Of a stretch of 64,000 bases of DNA, positions 36,490-45,922 are shown in pieces. The translations under genes and the position numbers were made by a program. The stretch spans positions 1 to 64,000 of the forward strand of contig JAAYVE010000035.1 of the NCBI GenBank assembly GCA_012517315.1, in the 5' to 3' direction. Origin of the DNA: Deltaproteobacteria bacterium. GTDB taxonomy: Bacteria > Desulfobacterota > Syntrophobacteria > Syntrophobacterales > Syntrophobacteraceae. Under the pieces are notes generated by a model that was given only the letters and a program-made list of their open reading frames with translations, did not search any database and was not told where the DNA came from. Every line of letters starts with the position of its first letter. Position 1 is the stretch's first letter.

Positions 36490-38685
36490 CTACCCGACGG
36501 GCCAACTGGCACATACCTCGGTTCCTTGCCCCACGCCGGAGTCGATGAAAAAATCCCCGCCTGAGAGTTCCGTCCGCTCACGCATGCTTCCCAGACCGAG
36601 TCCGCCCCCACGAGGGGACGAACGGTTGCCGTTCGCCATGGTATCGAATCCTTTTCCATTGTCCCGGACCCTGAGTTCCAGGCGCCCGCTCGTTCTGCGA
36701 AGAGTGATTGTGGCGGTGTCGGCCCCGCTGTGCTTGACGAGGTTGTTGAAACTCTCCTGGATGATCCGGTACATGACGATTTTAAGAGCCTCCGGGACGG
36801 CATCCTCCTCAACGGAAATCTCTTTGTGGATGCGAATGCCCGGGTGGACCTTTTCCATCTCCTCCACGAACCAATCGATGGTGGCGACAATTCCCAAGTC
36901 GTCCAATATGGAGGGCCTGAGATTCGTGTAGATTCTCCTCACCTCCTCGATGGACTGCTGGGTCATCTGGATCAGGGGCTCGAGGGACTGGTAGCCTCCT
37001 TCACCCCGCCTGAGACGCCGGGATGTTTCTTCAACCCCCATTTTGATAGCGCTCAAAGCCTGACCGATGCTGTCGTGGAGGTCCAGGGAAAGACGCTTCC
37101 GTTCTGTTTCGTGCGCCAAAAGAAGCTGAGCCGACCGGAGTTTGAGCATGGACTCGGACTTCCTGAGGGCCTCTTCCATGCGTTTTCTCTCAATGATCTC
37201 GCTCTGGAGCACTTCATTGGCTCTCACCAGTTCCGCGGTGCGCTCCCCCACTCGCTTTTCCAGTTCATCGCGAGCCTGTTCCATCGCCCTTTCAACCTCC
37301 CGGCGCACCGTGATGTCCCGGATGATGCTCTGGACATAATTCACACCTCCCAATTGCACGATGCGGGAACTCACCTCCACGGGAAAACTGGAGCCGTCTT
37401 TCCTGCAGTGCAGGGTTTCATAGACGATCCCTTTGTTCTCCCCGGTCTTCCGGGATTGAAGAAGGCTGTCGGCCGGTGATTCGACACTGCCGCAGCGGAT
37501 GTCCTGAATCCTGAGCCGAAGGATTTCGTCACGCCCGTATCCGTAAGCCGCCGTCGCCCGTTCATTTGCTTCCAGCAGGTTGCCCTGGAGATCTTCCAGG
37601 AGAATGATGTCGTTGGCATATTGAGTGAGAAATTCATAGCGCTTGGCCATTTCATGGCGTCTCAGCTCTGATTCGTATTGCCTCCTGAAGAATTGAGAAT
37701 GCTGCTGACTCCAGATGAAACCGATGCTGACGGCAGAACCCATGATGAGGACTCCCACCAGGCAGAAGACCAGCCACTTGCGCTCCGCCGCGGGCGCAAA
37801 AACCTCCTCCTCGTCCACCTTGGTGACCAGAAACCAGGGTGAGTTGGGAACGGCTTTGACGGACGCCAGGACACGCTTACCCCTGTAGTCGATTCCTTCC
37901 ACGATTCCCTCATGACCACGGACCGCCTTGACGGCGACAATCTGCTCCTGGTTCAGGAGGATGTGGTAGTGGAGAGGCGGCTTGTTCTCGTGTCGAAGTT
38001 GATTGAGGAAAACCACACTGTCTCCCGCCCGCCTCACGAGGAGCGTCTCTGACGTCTTGCTCGGTGTCGGCCAGGACTGAATGAGAGGAAACAGAAATTT
38101 CTTCGGGTCGATGGTGAGGATGAGGAAGGAGAACGCTTCCCCGTTTTTTGTCCGGCGGATCAAAATAGGTGCCACAAGGGTGAGTTCCGGCTCCTGCGAG
38201 CGCTGACAAATGAAAAGGTCCGAAAGAAACGGCTGGTTTTCCCTAGCCACTCCGGGAATGAGCTCCAAGACTTCCAGATCGATGCCGTGGTTATCATTCG
38301 GAACACTGAGGAAGACCTTTCCGCTCGAACCCACGAGCGTGACCCGGCTGAAGCCGTAGTTGTTCCTCAGGGAAGTCAGCCAAGCCAGGATATCGTGCTC
38401 CTCCGTTCCCGCTGAAGGGTTCTTGCTGTAGGATTCAAGGAAAGCAGCCACCATACGGTTCTCCATGATCCCTTTCGCATCCGCGAGGAACTCTTCCCTC
38501 CACCGGACCAACTGATCGACCTTCAACGCCGAAATGGCCGACAGTTCGTCCTCCTTGACAGCCTTGATGCCGGCTTTCTGGGTTTCGTCGTAAAAATACC
38601 CGGCAGCGGCAATGCCTGAGGAGAGCAGCACGAACAAGGCGATGAGATGAACCGGAGTAACCATCCGTTGCTTTTTATGAACCAT
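36490..38685 (-). CDS. Membrane-bound sensor histidine kinase (HisKA_3/NarL-type) with PAS domain
   Basis: This protein of about 731 residues has one N-terminal helix (HLIALFVLLSSGIAAAGYF), a periplasmic sensor domain of about 270 residues with a Cache-like layout, and a second helix (KWLVFCLVGVLIMGSAVSIGFIW). A PAS domain (YANDIILLEDLQGNLLEAN) and PAC, a coiled coil, the phosphoacceptor helix ERKRLSLDLHDSIGQALSAI and an HATPase domain (ESFNNLVKHSGA, VRDNGKGFD, GLGLGSMRER) follow. HisKA_3 kinases normally pair with LuxR/NarL-type regulators, but none is adjacent, so it is an orphan here. The start is uncertain: ATG 38685 is chosen over TTG 38733, which lacks an RBS. Confidence 0.87.
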   Translation of the reverse strand: MVHKKQRMVTPVHLIALFVLLSSGIAAAGYFYDETQKAGIKAVKEDELSAISALKVDQLVRWREEFLADAKGIMENRMVAAFLESYSKNPSAGTEEHDILAWLTSLRNNYGFSRVTLVGSSGKVFLSVPNDNHGIDLEVLELIPGVARENQPFLSDLFICQRSQEPELTLVAPILIRRTKNGEAFSFLILTIDPKKFLFPLIQSWPTPSKTSETLLVRRAGDSVVFLNQLRHENKPPLHYHILLNQEQIVAVKAVRGHEGIVEGIDYRGKRVLASVKAVPNSPWFLVTKVDEEEVFAPAAERKWLVFCLVGVLIMGSAVSIGFIWSQQHSQFFRRQYESELRRHEMAKRYEFLTQYANDIILLEDLQGNLLEANERATAAYGYGRDEILRLRIQDIRCGSVESPADSLLQSRKTGENKGIVYETLHCRKDGSSFPVEVSSRIVQLGGVNYVQSIIRDITVRREVERAMEQARDELEKRVGERTAELVRANEVLQSEIIERKRMEEALRKSESMLKLRSAQLLLAHETERKRLSLDLHDSIGQALSAIKMGVEETSRRLRRGEGGYQSLEPLIQMTQQSIEEVRRIYTNLRPSILDDLGIVATIDWFVEEMEKVHPGIRIHKEISVEEDAVPEALKIVMYRIIQESFNNLVKHSGADTATITLRRTSGRLELRVRDNGKGFDTMANGNRSSPRGGGLGLGSMRERTELSGGDFFIDSGVGQGTEVCASWPVG

Positions 38686-39197
38686 CACGGAATCCCACGG
38701 ATTTTCAAATAACGCTTCCCCTGTTTTCAACAACTGACGACCATGGCAGAAATATGTTCAGGCATGCCCCTCATTCCCAAAACGGAACACGCCAAACTAG
38801 CCTGGGCCGAGATCGAATTTCGTCCCTGTCCTCCCTGATCACCAATAACAATATAGGAAGTGAAGAAAGCCGTATCCACAACTCTCCGCAGCATGATGAG
38901 TTTTTGGCGAATGCCCTGCAAGGATTCTGTGAACCGCTGTTCCGTTCTGTCGAACTTCTCATCATGCTTCTTCAGTGGGGGTTCTGCAGCAAGCGGGTGA
39001 GAAAGGCCTCCTGGGAGACCGATGATGATTTCCACCGGCATGGCCCAGTGGAGACACGATCAGGAGTTTCGGTCAATGTGCTGAAGGCTGCGGGAAAAAC
39101 ACAGTTGACACCCAGTACCGTGCAATTACCTTACTTTTCCGTGTGGTATGAAAAAAGCGGTCATTTGTGAAAAGGACTGAGACTGAGAGGGGTATTC
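38686..39197. other. Intergenic region with long-range inverted repeat
   Basis: This stretch separates the divergent kinase and methyltransferase genes. It holds an 11-bp perfect inverted repeat (AGCATGATGAG at 38890-38900, CTCATCATGCT at 38958-38968) with 57 nt between the arms, and a sigma70-type promoter at 39105-39132. No open frame in it looks coding. Confidence 0.45.
39105..39132 (+). promoter_or_regulatory. Probable sigma70 promoter for the methyltransferase gene
   Basis: Consensus TTGACA (39105-39110), a 16-nt spacer and TACCTT (39127-39132) lie about 65 bp upstream of the start codon at 39198. Confidence 0.5.
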
Positions 39198-39935
39198 ATG
39201 GGCACTGAACAGGATTTGAAGCGAACCTCCTGGCTGATCAAGCAGCTTTATGCACCGGACGCATTCGCGCGACGCGACGAAACCGACGACAAAATCTTCT
39301 ACTCCGTGGACCGCTTTGTGGAGCATTTGGATTCGGTTGCCCTCGCCACGGTGGAACGCGTCGTCGGAAGCCTGGTAGTGGAAAAGGAGCCTGTCATTCT
39401 GGATCTCATGGCAAGCTGGGATTCTCACATCCCTCCAAACACGAAACCTTCGAGCGTCACCGGCATCGGGCTCAATAAGAATGAATTGGCGGGAAACCCG
39501 GCCCTTACCCAATACCTTGTCCATGATCTCAACGACAATCCTTTTCTGCCTCTACCCGACGACACCTTCGATGCGGTCCTGAACACCGTCTCCATCGATT
39601 ACATGACGCAGCCCGTGGAGATCTTCCGGGAAGTGGGCAGGGTCCTCAAACCCAATGGGGTTTTCCTGGTCATTTTCTCCAACCGCATGTTCCCGCAGAA
39701 GGTGGTGAAGGCATGGTGGCGCATGAACGAGGAAGAGCGGGTGACTTTCGTGGAGGAGCTTTTCAAATACGTGGACATGTTTGACCCGCCCAAGACATTT
39801 GTGAGCAGGAACAAGGCGAGGCCTCCGGATGACAAGCACGCCCACCTGGGCATTCCCAGCGATCCGGTTTATGTGGTGTATGCGGACAAGAAAGGCCCTT
39901 ATCCCCTGCCTAGGCCGGAACTGTTGGACGATTGA
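39198..39935 (+). CDS. Class I SAM-dependent methyltransferase
   Basis: This 245-residue protein has a Methyltransf_11 layout: motif I region VILDLMASWDSHIP (less glycine-rich than usual), then VHDLNDNPFLPLPDDTFDAVLNT (motif II/III) and FREVGRVLKPNGVFLVIFSNRMFP (motif IV/V). The unusual motif I (LMASWDS in place of GxGxG) is as found in a subgroup of bacterial methyltransferase-like proteins; activity is not assured. GAGAGGGG precedes the ATG by 6 nt. It stands alone, with its own promoter, and is convergent with pfk. Confidence 0.75.
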   Translation: MGTEQDLKRTSWLIKQLYAPDAFARRDETDDKIFYSVDRFVEHLDSVALATVERVVGSLVVEKEPVILDLMASWDSHIPPNTKPSSVTGIGLNKNELAGNPALTQYLVHDLNDNPFLPLPDDTFDAVLNTVSIDYMTQPVEIFREVGRVLKPNGVFLVIFSNRMFPQKVVKAWWRMNEEERVTFVEELFKYVDMFDPPKTFVSRNKARPPDDKHAHLGIPSDPVYVVYADKKGPYPLPRPELLDD

Positions 39936-40021
39936 CCTACGGGTTGCGACCGACGAGACCTTTCCTTGACACCACCAATTCAGTATGGTCCCGTATCGCT
40001 GGGGCTGCTTGGGCTGACCAT

Positions 40022-42238
40022 TCAGGGTGAAGGCGCGGTCGGGCCCTGTTTTGCCAAGGTCTCTGCAACCTCGACGAGCTCCATGAACCACTGCTCCCTC
40101 GGTCGGCCTCTCTTTAAGTCCATTTCGGACAGAGCTTCCAGAAGAGGTACCCGGTTGAGACCCCTTCCCCGCAGACCGAGAACCGATACGGATCTGTCCC
40201 CCGTCTCCATGGCATCCAGCAAGGTGAGAGCCGCTTCCGCCCCCATTCGGCTTGCGGTGATGCGGTCAAAGGCCGTGGGGATGCCGCCGCGCTGCAGATG
40301 GCCCAGGATGGCTGTGCGCACTTCGAACTGCTCCTTGCTCTCCTCTTCAAAAAGCCGGCGGATGAAATCCGTGGTGTAGTGGACCGAAGACTGCTCATTG
40401 CGCAGGTAGATGAACATGCGCTTTCCCTGGGCAAAGCTCTCCTTCATGATTTCAACGTCCCGGTTGAGGTCTGCCAGGCTGATCCCGGTTTCGGGCAGGT
40501 AAGCCTTTTCCGCTCCCGAGGCGAGAGCCCCCATCAAGGCGAGAAACCCGCATTCCCGCCCCATCACCTCCACGATGAACGTGCGTCGGGTCGCACCGGC
40601 CGTGTGGCGTATCTTGTCCACCGCATCCACGATGTTGTTCAGTGCCGTGTCAGAGCCGATGCTGAACTCCGTGGCGGGTAAATTGTTGTCGATGTTGGCG
40701 GGGATGATGACCATGGGGATGTTCAGGGCGGGGTAGGCCTCGCGCCATTCCATCAATTGGCGGACCTTGAGGTAAGTGCCCAGACCGCCGATGGCGATGA
40801 TGGCCCGAATACCCCGTCTGCCCAGATTCTCCGCTATCTGGGGGAAATGGGAGTCCTCGAAGGGGAACCGAGCCGTGCCGATTTCGGATGCGGGCCGATT
40901 GACCCAGCTCACCAGTTGATGCCAATCCAGTTCCATGAATTCATCACGGATCAGGCCGTGGAAACCGTCTCTGGAGCCGTAGACGGAGACACCGTGGTTG
41001 AGGAGGCATCGGGCGGCCACACTCACGGCCGCGTTCATCCCCGGCGCGTCCGCGCCTCCGGTAAGAATGGCCACAGCCCCCTCGGACGCCCTCTCCTGGG
41101 CGGGGGTGATGCGGGTGAGGGTCTTGACCAGTTCCAGATAATAGCGAAAGCTTTCTCCTCGAAGTTCCAACGCCTTGCCGTAATTCCCGTTTTCGATCTC
41201 CTGGCGCACCGCCTGGCTCTTTTCCACCACCTCCGCGAGCGGGGTCGCCACCACCCTGTTTTTGACCAGGCCGACCATGTGCTTGTGAAGGCGGTTGGGT
41301 TCGTCCAGCAGCAGGTCCACGGCGGCGACGCCGAGACGTGTGGCCAGAAGGCGGTCGAACGCCGTGGGAGATCCGCCCCGCTGGACGTGCCCGAGCACCG
41401 TGACCCGGACGTCGATGCCGAGCCGCTCACTGAGAATCTTCCTGATGTCGGTGGAATTGATGAGGAGGCCATCTGCGTGCCGGGCCCCTTCGGCCACGAT
41501 CACCATTTGGTGGGGTCGGCCCAGCTCTCTCGCCTTCTGAATGGAGGCGACCATCTTCTGGTGCCAGCGCAGTTCCAGCTCTTCTTCCGGCACCAGTACC
41601 CAGGATGCTCCACCGGCAAGGGCACCCGCTAAGGCCAGGTACCCGCAGTGACGCCCCATGGTTTCCACGACGAAGGTCCTTTGGTGAGAGGCGGCGGTGG
41701 AGGCGAGATTGTCGATGGCGCGGACGATGTGATTGAGAGCCGTGTCGGCCCCGATGGACATGTCTGTTCCGTGCAGGTCGTTGTCGATGGAACCCGGTAG
41801 CCCCACCACCTGCAAAAGGGGAGCGTCGGAATCGGTGAACAGATCGGGATGGGTTTTGCGGATCACGGCCACGTGCTCGGACCATTCTGAGGAGAGAATG
41901 TGGGCGCCCATGAGCGAGCCGTCGCCGCCGATGACGATCAAGGCTTCGATGCCGCAACGGAGGAGGTTTCCCACCGCGAGCCTTCTGCCCTCCAGCGTTC
42001 GGAAAAGCTCTGAGCGGGCCGTACCGAGAAATGTGCCCCCCTTTTGGAGCGTACCGCCCACATCGTCCCAGCCGAGAGGGCGCAGGTGGTTGCCGCCGTT
42101 CACCAGTCCCTCGTAGCCGTCGTAAATTCCCCAGACCTTCAAGCCCCGGTCCAGAGCGCGGCGGACGATGGCCCTCACAGCGGCATTCATGCCGGGGGCG
42201 TCACCACCGCTGGTCATCACTCCGATCGTCGTCGTCAT
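40022..42238 (-). CDS. pfkA: Tandem-fused 6-phosphofructokinase, C-terminal half degenerate
   Basis: This 738-residue protein consists of two complete phosphofructokinase folds. The N-half has GVMTSGGDAPGMNAAVRA, GGDGSLMGA and GLPGSIDNDLHGTD with the catalytic aspartate. Gly follows the Asp in GGDG, and G in PGS marks ATP rather than PPi use. The C-half repeats ILTGGADAPGMNAAVSV but has GGLGT where GGDGS binds ATP/Mg, and PANIDNN where PGTIDND is catalytic. It resembles the eukaryotic arrangement of catalytic plus regulatory halves. ATG 42238 has GGAGGT 8 nt upstream. It phosphorylates fructose 6-phosphate in glycolysis. It is divergent from Flx-Hdr locus 2. Confidence 0.88.
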   Translation of the reverse strand: MTTTIGVMTSGGDAPGMNAAVRAIVRRALDRGLKVWGIYDGYEGLVNGGNHLRPLGWDDVGGTLQKGGTFLGTARSELFRTLEGRRLAVGNLLRCGIEALIVIGGDGSLMGAHILSSEWSEHVAVIRKTHPDLFTDSDAPLLQVVGLPGSIDNDLHGTDMSIGADTALNHIVRAIDNLASTAASHQRTFVVETMGRHCGYLALAGALAGGASWVLVPEEELELRWHQKMVASIQKARELGRPHQMVIVAEGARHADGLLINSTDIRKILSERLGIDVRVTVLGHVQRGGSPTAFDRLLATRLGVAAVDLLLDEPNRLHKHMVGLVKNRVVATPLAEVVEKSQAVRQEIENGNYGKALELRGESFRYYLELVKTLTRITPAQERASEGAVAILTGGADAPGMNAAVSVAARCLLNHGVSVYGSRDGFHGLIRDEFMELDWHQLVSWVNRPASEIGTARFPFEDSHFPQIAENLGRRGIRAIIAIGGLGTYLKVRQLMEWREAYPALNIPMVIIPANIDNNLPATEFSIGSDTALNNIVDAVDKIRHTAGATRRTFIVEVMGRECGFLALMGALASGAEKAYLPETGISLADLNRDVEIMKESFAQGKRMFIYLRNEQSSVHYTTDFIRRLFEEESKEQFEVRTAILGHLQRGGIPTAFDRITASRMGAEAALTLLDAMETGDRSVSVLGLRGRGLNRVPLLEALSEMDLKRGRPREQWFMELVEVAETLAKQGPTAPSP

Positions 42239-42421
42239 CGGTTCAAACCTCCATGGACGAACATTGAAAATCCGGCGGTCGATCGCCCCCCATGCGCCGC
42301 CCCTCCCAGCCTGCAGGGCGAAATGGGCCTGGGGCCTCCCAGCCACCCGCTCTCATCATGCACAACCCGCGCACCATTTTGCAAGGATCTTGGGCAGGTT
42401 TGATCACAGCAAAAAAATAGT

Positions 42422-42437
42422 GAAAAGAATTCTTTTC
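42422..42437. promoter_or_regulatory. 16-bp perfect palindrome, probable operator
   Basis: GAAAAGAATTCTTTTC is perfectly self-complementary. It lies 9 bp upstream of the -35 hexamer of the putative hdr-flx promoter, where an activator or dual regulator of the divergent genes would bind. Confidence 0.5.
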
Positions 42438-42446
42438 TCAAATACC

Positions 42447-42475
42447 TTGACTTCCCAACCTTGTTTGGATTATGA
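42447..42475 (+). promoter_or_regulatory. Probable sigma70 promoter of Flx-Hdr locus 2
   Basis: TTGACT (42447-42452), a 17-nt spacer and TTATGA (42470-42475) read toward hdrA. The -35 is one mismatch from consensus; the -10 is weak, as expected for a promoter that needs an activator. Confidence 0.45.
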
Positions 42476-42965
42476 GGTTTTTCGTATCTGTTTCTGGGCT
42501 TGGAGAATCGTTCAGTGGAATGTTGGGTTGTCATCGCTCTGCAGCAGTGCTCAGGAAGAAATCAGTCCCAGAAATTTCCCTCGAAGGCGTATCACCACAA
42601 CCTGGTGCTGCACGGGTGAGTGCGGAGCCGCTTCCCTTCCCAGGCGGCCATTCAGGCGGGCAGTCGCCGTGCCTCTGGTCCCAAAGGATCCTTCTTTCAA
42701 GCTCGAAAGATGCGACCAAGCCATCAGCAGGTGAATTGAATCCGGAATCTATCAGCCCCCGCCGGATCTGGGGGCACGGGTCTTGTGCGCTCCCCCGGGA
42801 GAAAGGTCTTCCCGGTGCAGTCTCTTTTTTGGGCCCGGTATTGTGATTGTAGTCACATGGCTCTCTCGCGCCACCAGCGAAGGTTCGGTGGTGGCAGAGG
42901 GCGGCGAGGGGCCCGGTCGGTAGGGCGGATCTTCGGCGAATCGTTTGCTTACGGAGTGGATGTTC

Positions 42966-45878
42966 ATGAACGGAAATCTTGGATTGGAGCCATCGGCAGG
43001 TGCGGTCATGGTGGTCGGGGGGGGAGTGGCAGGCGTGCAGGCAGCCCTCGATCTGGCCGAATCCGACTTTCAGGTTTATTTGGTGGAGAAAGGCCCCTCT
43101 CTAGGGGGTGTCGTCCTCCAGTTGGACAAGACGTTTCCCACCAACTGCGTGGGCTGTCTGGGCTGCCGGGCCCAGCATGTCGGCATGGCGCAGCTGGACG
43201 AGAGCATCCCGGTGAACGATTGCTCCACATGCATCGTTTCTCATAAGCTGGAGGAGAGTGGGCGCCACCGCAATGTTCAGATCCTGACGATGGCCGAAGT
43301 GGAGTCCGTTGAGGGGGGAGCGGGGAATTTTCAGGTGCGGGTGCGCAGGAAGAGGCGCAACCTCGACTGGTCGACGGCACCTCCTACGGTTTCCTACGGA
43401 GCTGACGAAGTCGTCTCGCTCCGTGTGGGGGCCATCATTTTGTCCCCCGGGTTCAAGGTGTTCGATCCCAGCATCTACGATACCTTCGGATACGGTGTTT
43501 ATCCCAATGTGGTTTCCAGCCTGGAGCTGGAGGGCATTCTCAATCCATACGGACCCAATCACGGGCGCCCCGTGAGGCCGTCCGACGGCCGGCCGCCAAA
43601 GCGGGTCGCTTGGTTGCAATGCGTTGGTTCCAGGGACCTGCACAAGGGCGCCCATGGCTACTGTTCCAGCGTTTGCTGCATGTACGCCATAAAGGAAGCT
43701 CTGGCCGTGAAGCAGCATGACCCCGAGATCGACACCGCCATTTTCTTCATGGACATGCGCACCTTCGGCAAGGAATACGAGGAATACTACAACTGCGCCA
43801 AGAACGAAGCGGGGGTCCGGTTCATCCGGTCCCGGATTCACAGTGTTGAGCCTGCAGGAGCGGGCTCGGGCGACCTCAGGCTCGACTATATTGATGAAAG
43901 TGGGCAGCATTGTAGTGAGATCTTCGACATGGTCGTCCTCTCGGTGGGCCTCGAATCGCCTTCAGGCATTCAAAGTCTGGCGGAGAAACTGAACATTTCG
44001 CTGGACGACAACGGTTTCGCTGCGGTGGGTGATTTCACCCCCGTGGAGACGAGCCGTCCCGGGATTTTTGCATGTGGTGCCTTCGCCGGTCCCAAAGATG
44101 TGCCGTCTTCCCTCATCGAGGGATCGGCCGCTTCCGCCGCGTCCGCAGCTATTCTTTCCAACTCCAAGAAAGCCGGATTTCAAGGGAACACTTATCCTCC
44201 GGAAAACCCCGTCGTTTTCGAGCGGCCTCGGGTGGGAGTGTTTTTCTGTGTCTGCGGTTCGGAGGGAACAGGGGCGGTGGATGTGGCATCCGTCCGAGAG
44301 TCCGTGAAAGGGCTGCCCAACGTGGTCTATGTTTCCGAGGAGATGCTGAGCTGCGGTCCCACTGCCCAGGAGGCCGTCGTGAAAGCCGTCGGTGAGAGGC
44401 GCATCAACCGGGTGGTAGTGGCCGGTTGCAGCCCCAGGACCCACGAGAAATTCTTCCAGGAGACCCTCCGAAATGCGGGCCTGAATAAGTCCCTTTTGGA
44501 ATTCGCCAACCTTTGGTTTCAAGACGCATGGGTCCACGAGGATCAACCCGCACCGGCGACGCAGAAGGCTGTGGATCTCATCCGCATGGCGGCGGCCAAG
44601 GCGGTTCTGCTGGAACCGTTTCCCCAGCAGGAATACAAGGTCAATCAAAAGGCTCTTGTGGTGGGAGGCGGTGTCAGCGGCATGGTGGCGGCCCGCTCTC
44701 TTGCGGACCGGGGGTACCCTGTGGTGCTCGTGGAGAAGTCCGACCGTCTCGGGGGCTATGCCCTCAATTTGTTCAAGACGTGGAGAGGGAACGACGTTGG
44801 CCCGTACGTGAAGGAACTGGTGGGGAGCGTCGCCAATCACCCGAATATCACTGTCCGTCTCTCCTCCATCGTTGATCGTGTGGAAGGGTACGTGGGGAAT
44901 TTCAAATCCACGCTGAGTAACGGTTCGGAGTCGGAGGTGGTGGAACATGGCGTGGTGATCTTGGCCACAGGCGGCAAGGAGTTCGAACCGGCGGAGTATC
45001 TCTATGGAAAAGACAACCGGGTGTTGACCCATCAGCAGCTGGATGCACGTTTCAAGGCTGCGGATCCGGCTCTGCGCTCCCTTGAGTCCGCCGTCTTCAT
45101 CCAATGCGTGGGGTCCAGGGAGCCCGAACGTCCGTATTGCAGCCGCGTGTGCTGCACCCATTCCATGGAAAGTGCCCTCCAGTTGAAGCGGATCAACCCG
45201 GATGCAGACGTCTACGTGCTCTACCGCGACATGAGGACCTACGGGGACCGGGAAAAACTCTACCTGGAAGCCAGGAAATCGGGTGTGGTGTTCATTCGGT
45301 TCTCCCTGGATTCAAAGCCCCGTGTGGATAGAGTGGACGGAAACCTGCATGTCACGGTCTTCGATCCCATTCTTCAAAGAGAGATCACCATCGTGGCCGA
45401 CCTGGTGACCCTGGCCACCGCCATCCTGCCAAACGATGCCGGGATCCTTGCAAAGGCCCTGGATGTGCCCGTGGGGAGGGAGGGGTTCCTGTGCGAGTCC
45501 CACCTGAAAATGCGACCTGTGGACTGTGAGACGGACGGGGTTTTTCTTTGCGGACTGGCCCACTTCCCCAAGTCGCTGGACGAAAGCATTGCCCAGGCGA
45601 TGGCGGCGGCATCCAGGGCCGGCGCCTTCCTGTCGAAAGAGTCGGTCCGGTTCAGCGGCGCTGTGGCCTACACCAATCAAATGATGTGCAGCAGTTGCGG
45701 CACCTGTGTGTCCATCTGCCCCTTTTCCGCTCCCCGGTTCAATGACAAGGGCAAGGCCGAAATCAACCCGGCCCTCTGCAGGGCGTGCGGCCTGTGTGTG
45801 GCATCCTGCCGCTCCGGGGCCATCCGGCTGCGCGGATACGAAGACGCTCAAATCTATGCAATGATCGAAAGCATTTAG
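42966..45878 (+). CDS. hdrA: Double-length HdrA-type flavoprotein, locus 2
   Basis: This 970-residue protein is a fusion of two HdrA/pyridine-nucleotide-oxidoreductase modules. Module 1 has the FAD motif VVGGGVAGVQAALDL at residues 15-30 and the HdrA signature QLDKTFPTN, followed by a cysteine-rich CVGCLGC and a second QLDESIPVNDCSTC. Module 2 begins near residue 415 with VGVFFCVCGSEG and has a second FAD motif VVGGGVSGMVAARSL near 565. Conserved VGSRDLHKG..YCSSVCC and VGSREPERPYCSRVCC occur once in each module. Two C-terminal clusters (CSSCGTCVSICP, CRACGLCVASCR) end it. The mid-protein ferredoxin clusters seen in hdrA of locus 1 are missing. ATG 42966 has GGAG 9 nt upstream. It is probably the bifurcating core of locus 2. 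Confidence 0.88.
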   Translation: MNGNLGLEPSAGAVMVVGGGVAGVQAALDLAESDFQVYLVEKGPSLGGVVLQLDKTFPTNCVGCLGCRAQHVGMAQLDESIPVNDCSTCIVSHKLEESGRHRNVQILTMAEVESVEGGAGNFQVRVRRKRRNLDWSTAPPTVSYGADEVVSLRVGAIILSPGFKVFDPSIYDTFGYGVYPNVVSSLELEGILNPYGPNHGRPVRPSDGRPPKRVAWLQCVGSRDLHKGAHGYCSSVCCMYAIKEALAVKQHDPEIDTAIFFMDMRTFGKEYEEYYNCAKNEAGVRFIRSRIHSVEPAGAGSGDLRLDYIDESGQHCSEIFDMVVLSVGLESPSGIQSLAEKLNISLDDNGFAAVGDFTPVETSRPGIFACGAFAGPKDVPSSLIEGSAASAASAAILSNSKKAGFQGNTYPPENPVVFERPRVGVFFCVCGSEGTGAVDVASVRESVKGLPNVVYVSEEMLSCGPTAQEAVVKAVGERRINRVVVAGCSPRTHEKFFQETLRNAGLNKSLLEFANLWFQDAWVHEDQPAPATQKAVDLIRMAAAKAVLLEPFPQQEYKVNQKALVVGGGVSGMVAARSLADRGYPVVLVEKSDRLGGYALNLFKTWRGNDVGPYVKELVGSVANHPNITVRLSSIVDRVEGYVGNFKSTLSNGSESEVVEHGVVILATGGKEFEPAEYLYGKDNRVLTHQQLDARFKAADPALRSLESAVFIQCVGSREPERPYCSRVCCTHSMESALQLKRINPDADVYVLYRDMRTYGDREKLYLEARKSGVVFIRFSLDSKPRVDRVDGNLHVTVFDPILQREITIVADLVTLATAILPNDAGILAKALDVPVGREGFLCESHLKMRPVDCETDGVFLCGLAHFPKSLDESIAQAMAAASRAGAFLSKESVRFSGAVAYTNQMMCSSCGTCVSICPFSAPRFNDKGKAEINPALCRACGLCVASCRSGAIRLRGYEDAQIYAMIESI

Positions 45879-45922
45879 GAAACCTGTTTGCGCATATGCA
45901 TGCATGACATCAGGAGAGAAAA

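Larger units (their letters stand above)
42239..42965. other. Divergent intergenic region between pfk and Flx-Hdr locus 2
   Basis: This 727-bp region has an AT-rich centre (42400-42480) containing a perfect palindrome and a sigma70-type promoter reading toward the hdr-flx genes. The next 490 nt form an unusually long untranslated leader with no convincing reading frame or recognisable riboswitch. On the pfk side I see no strong promoter. Confidence 0.45.
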
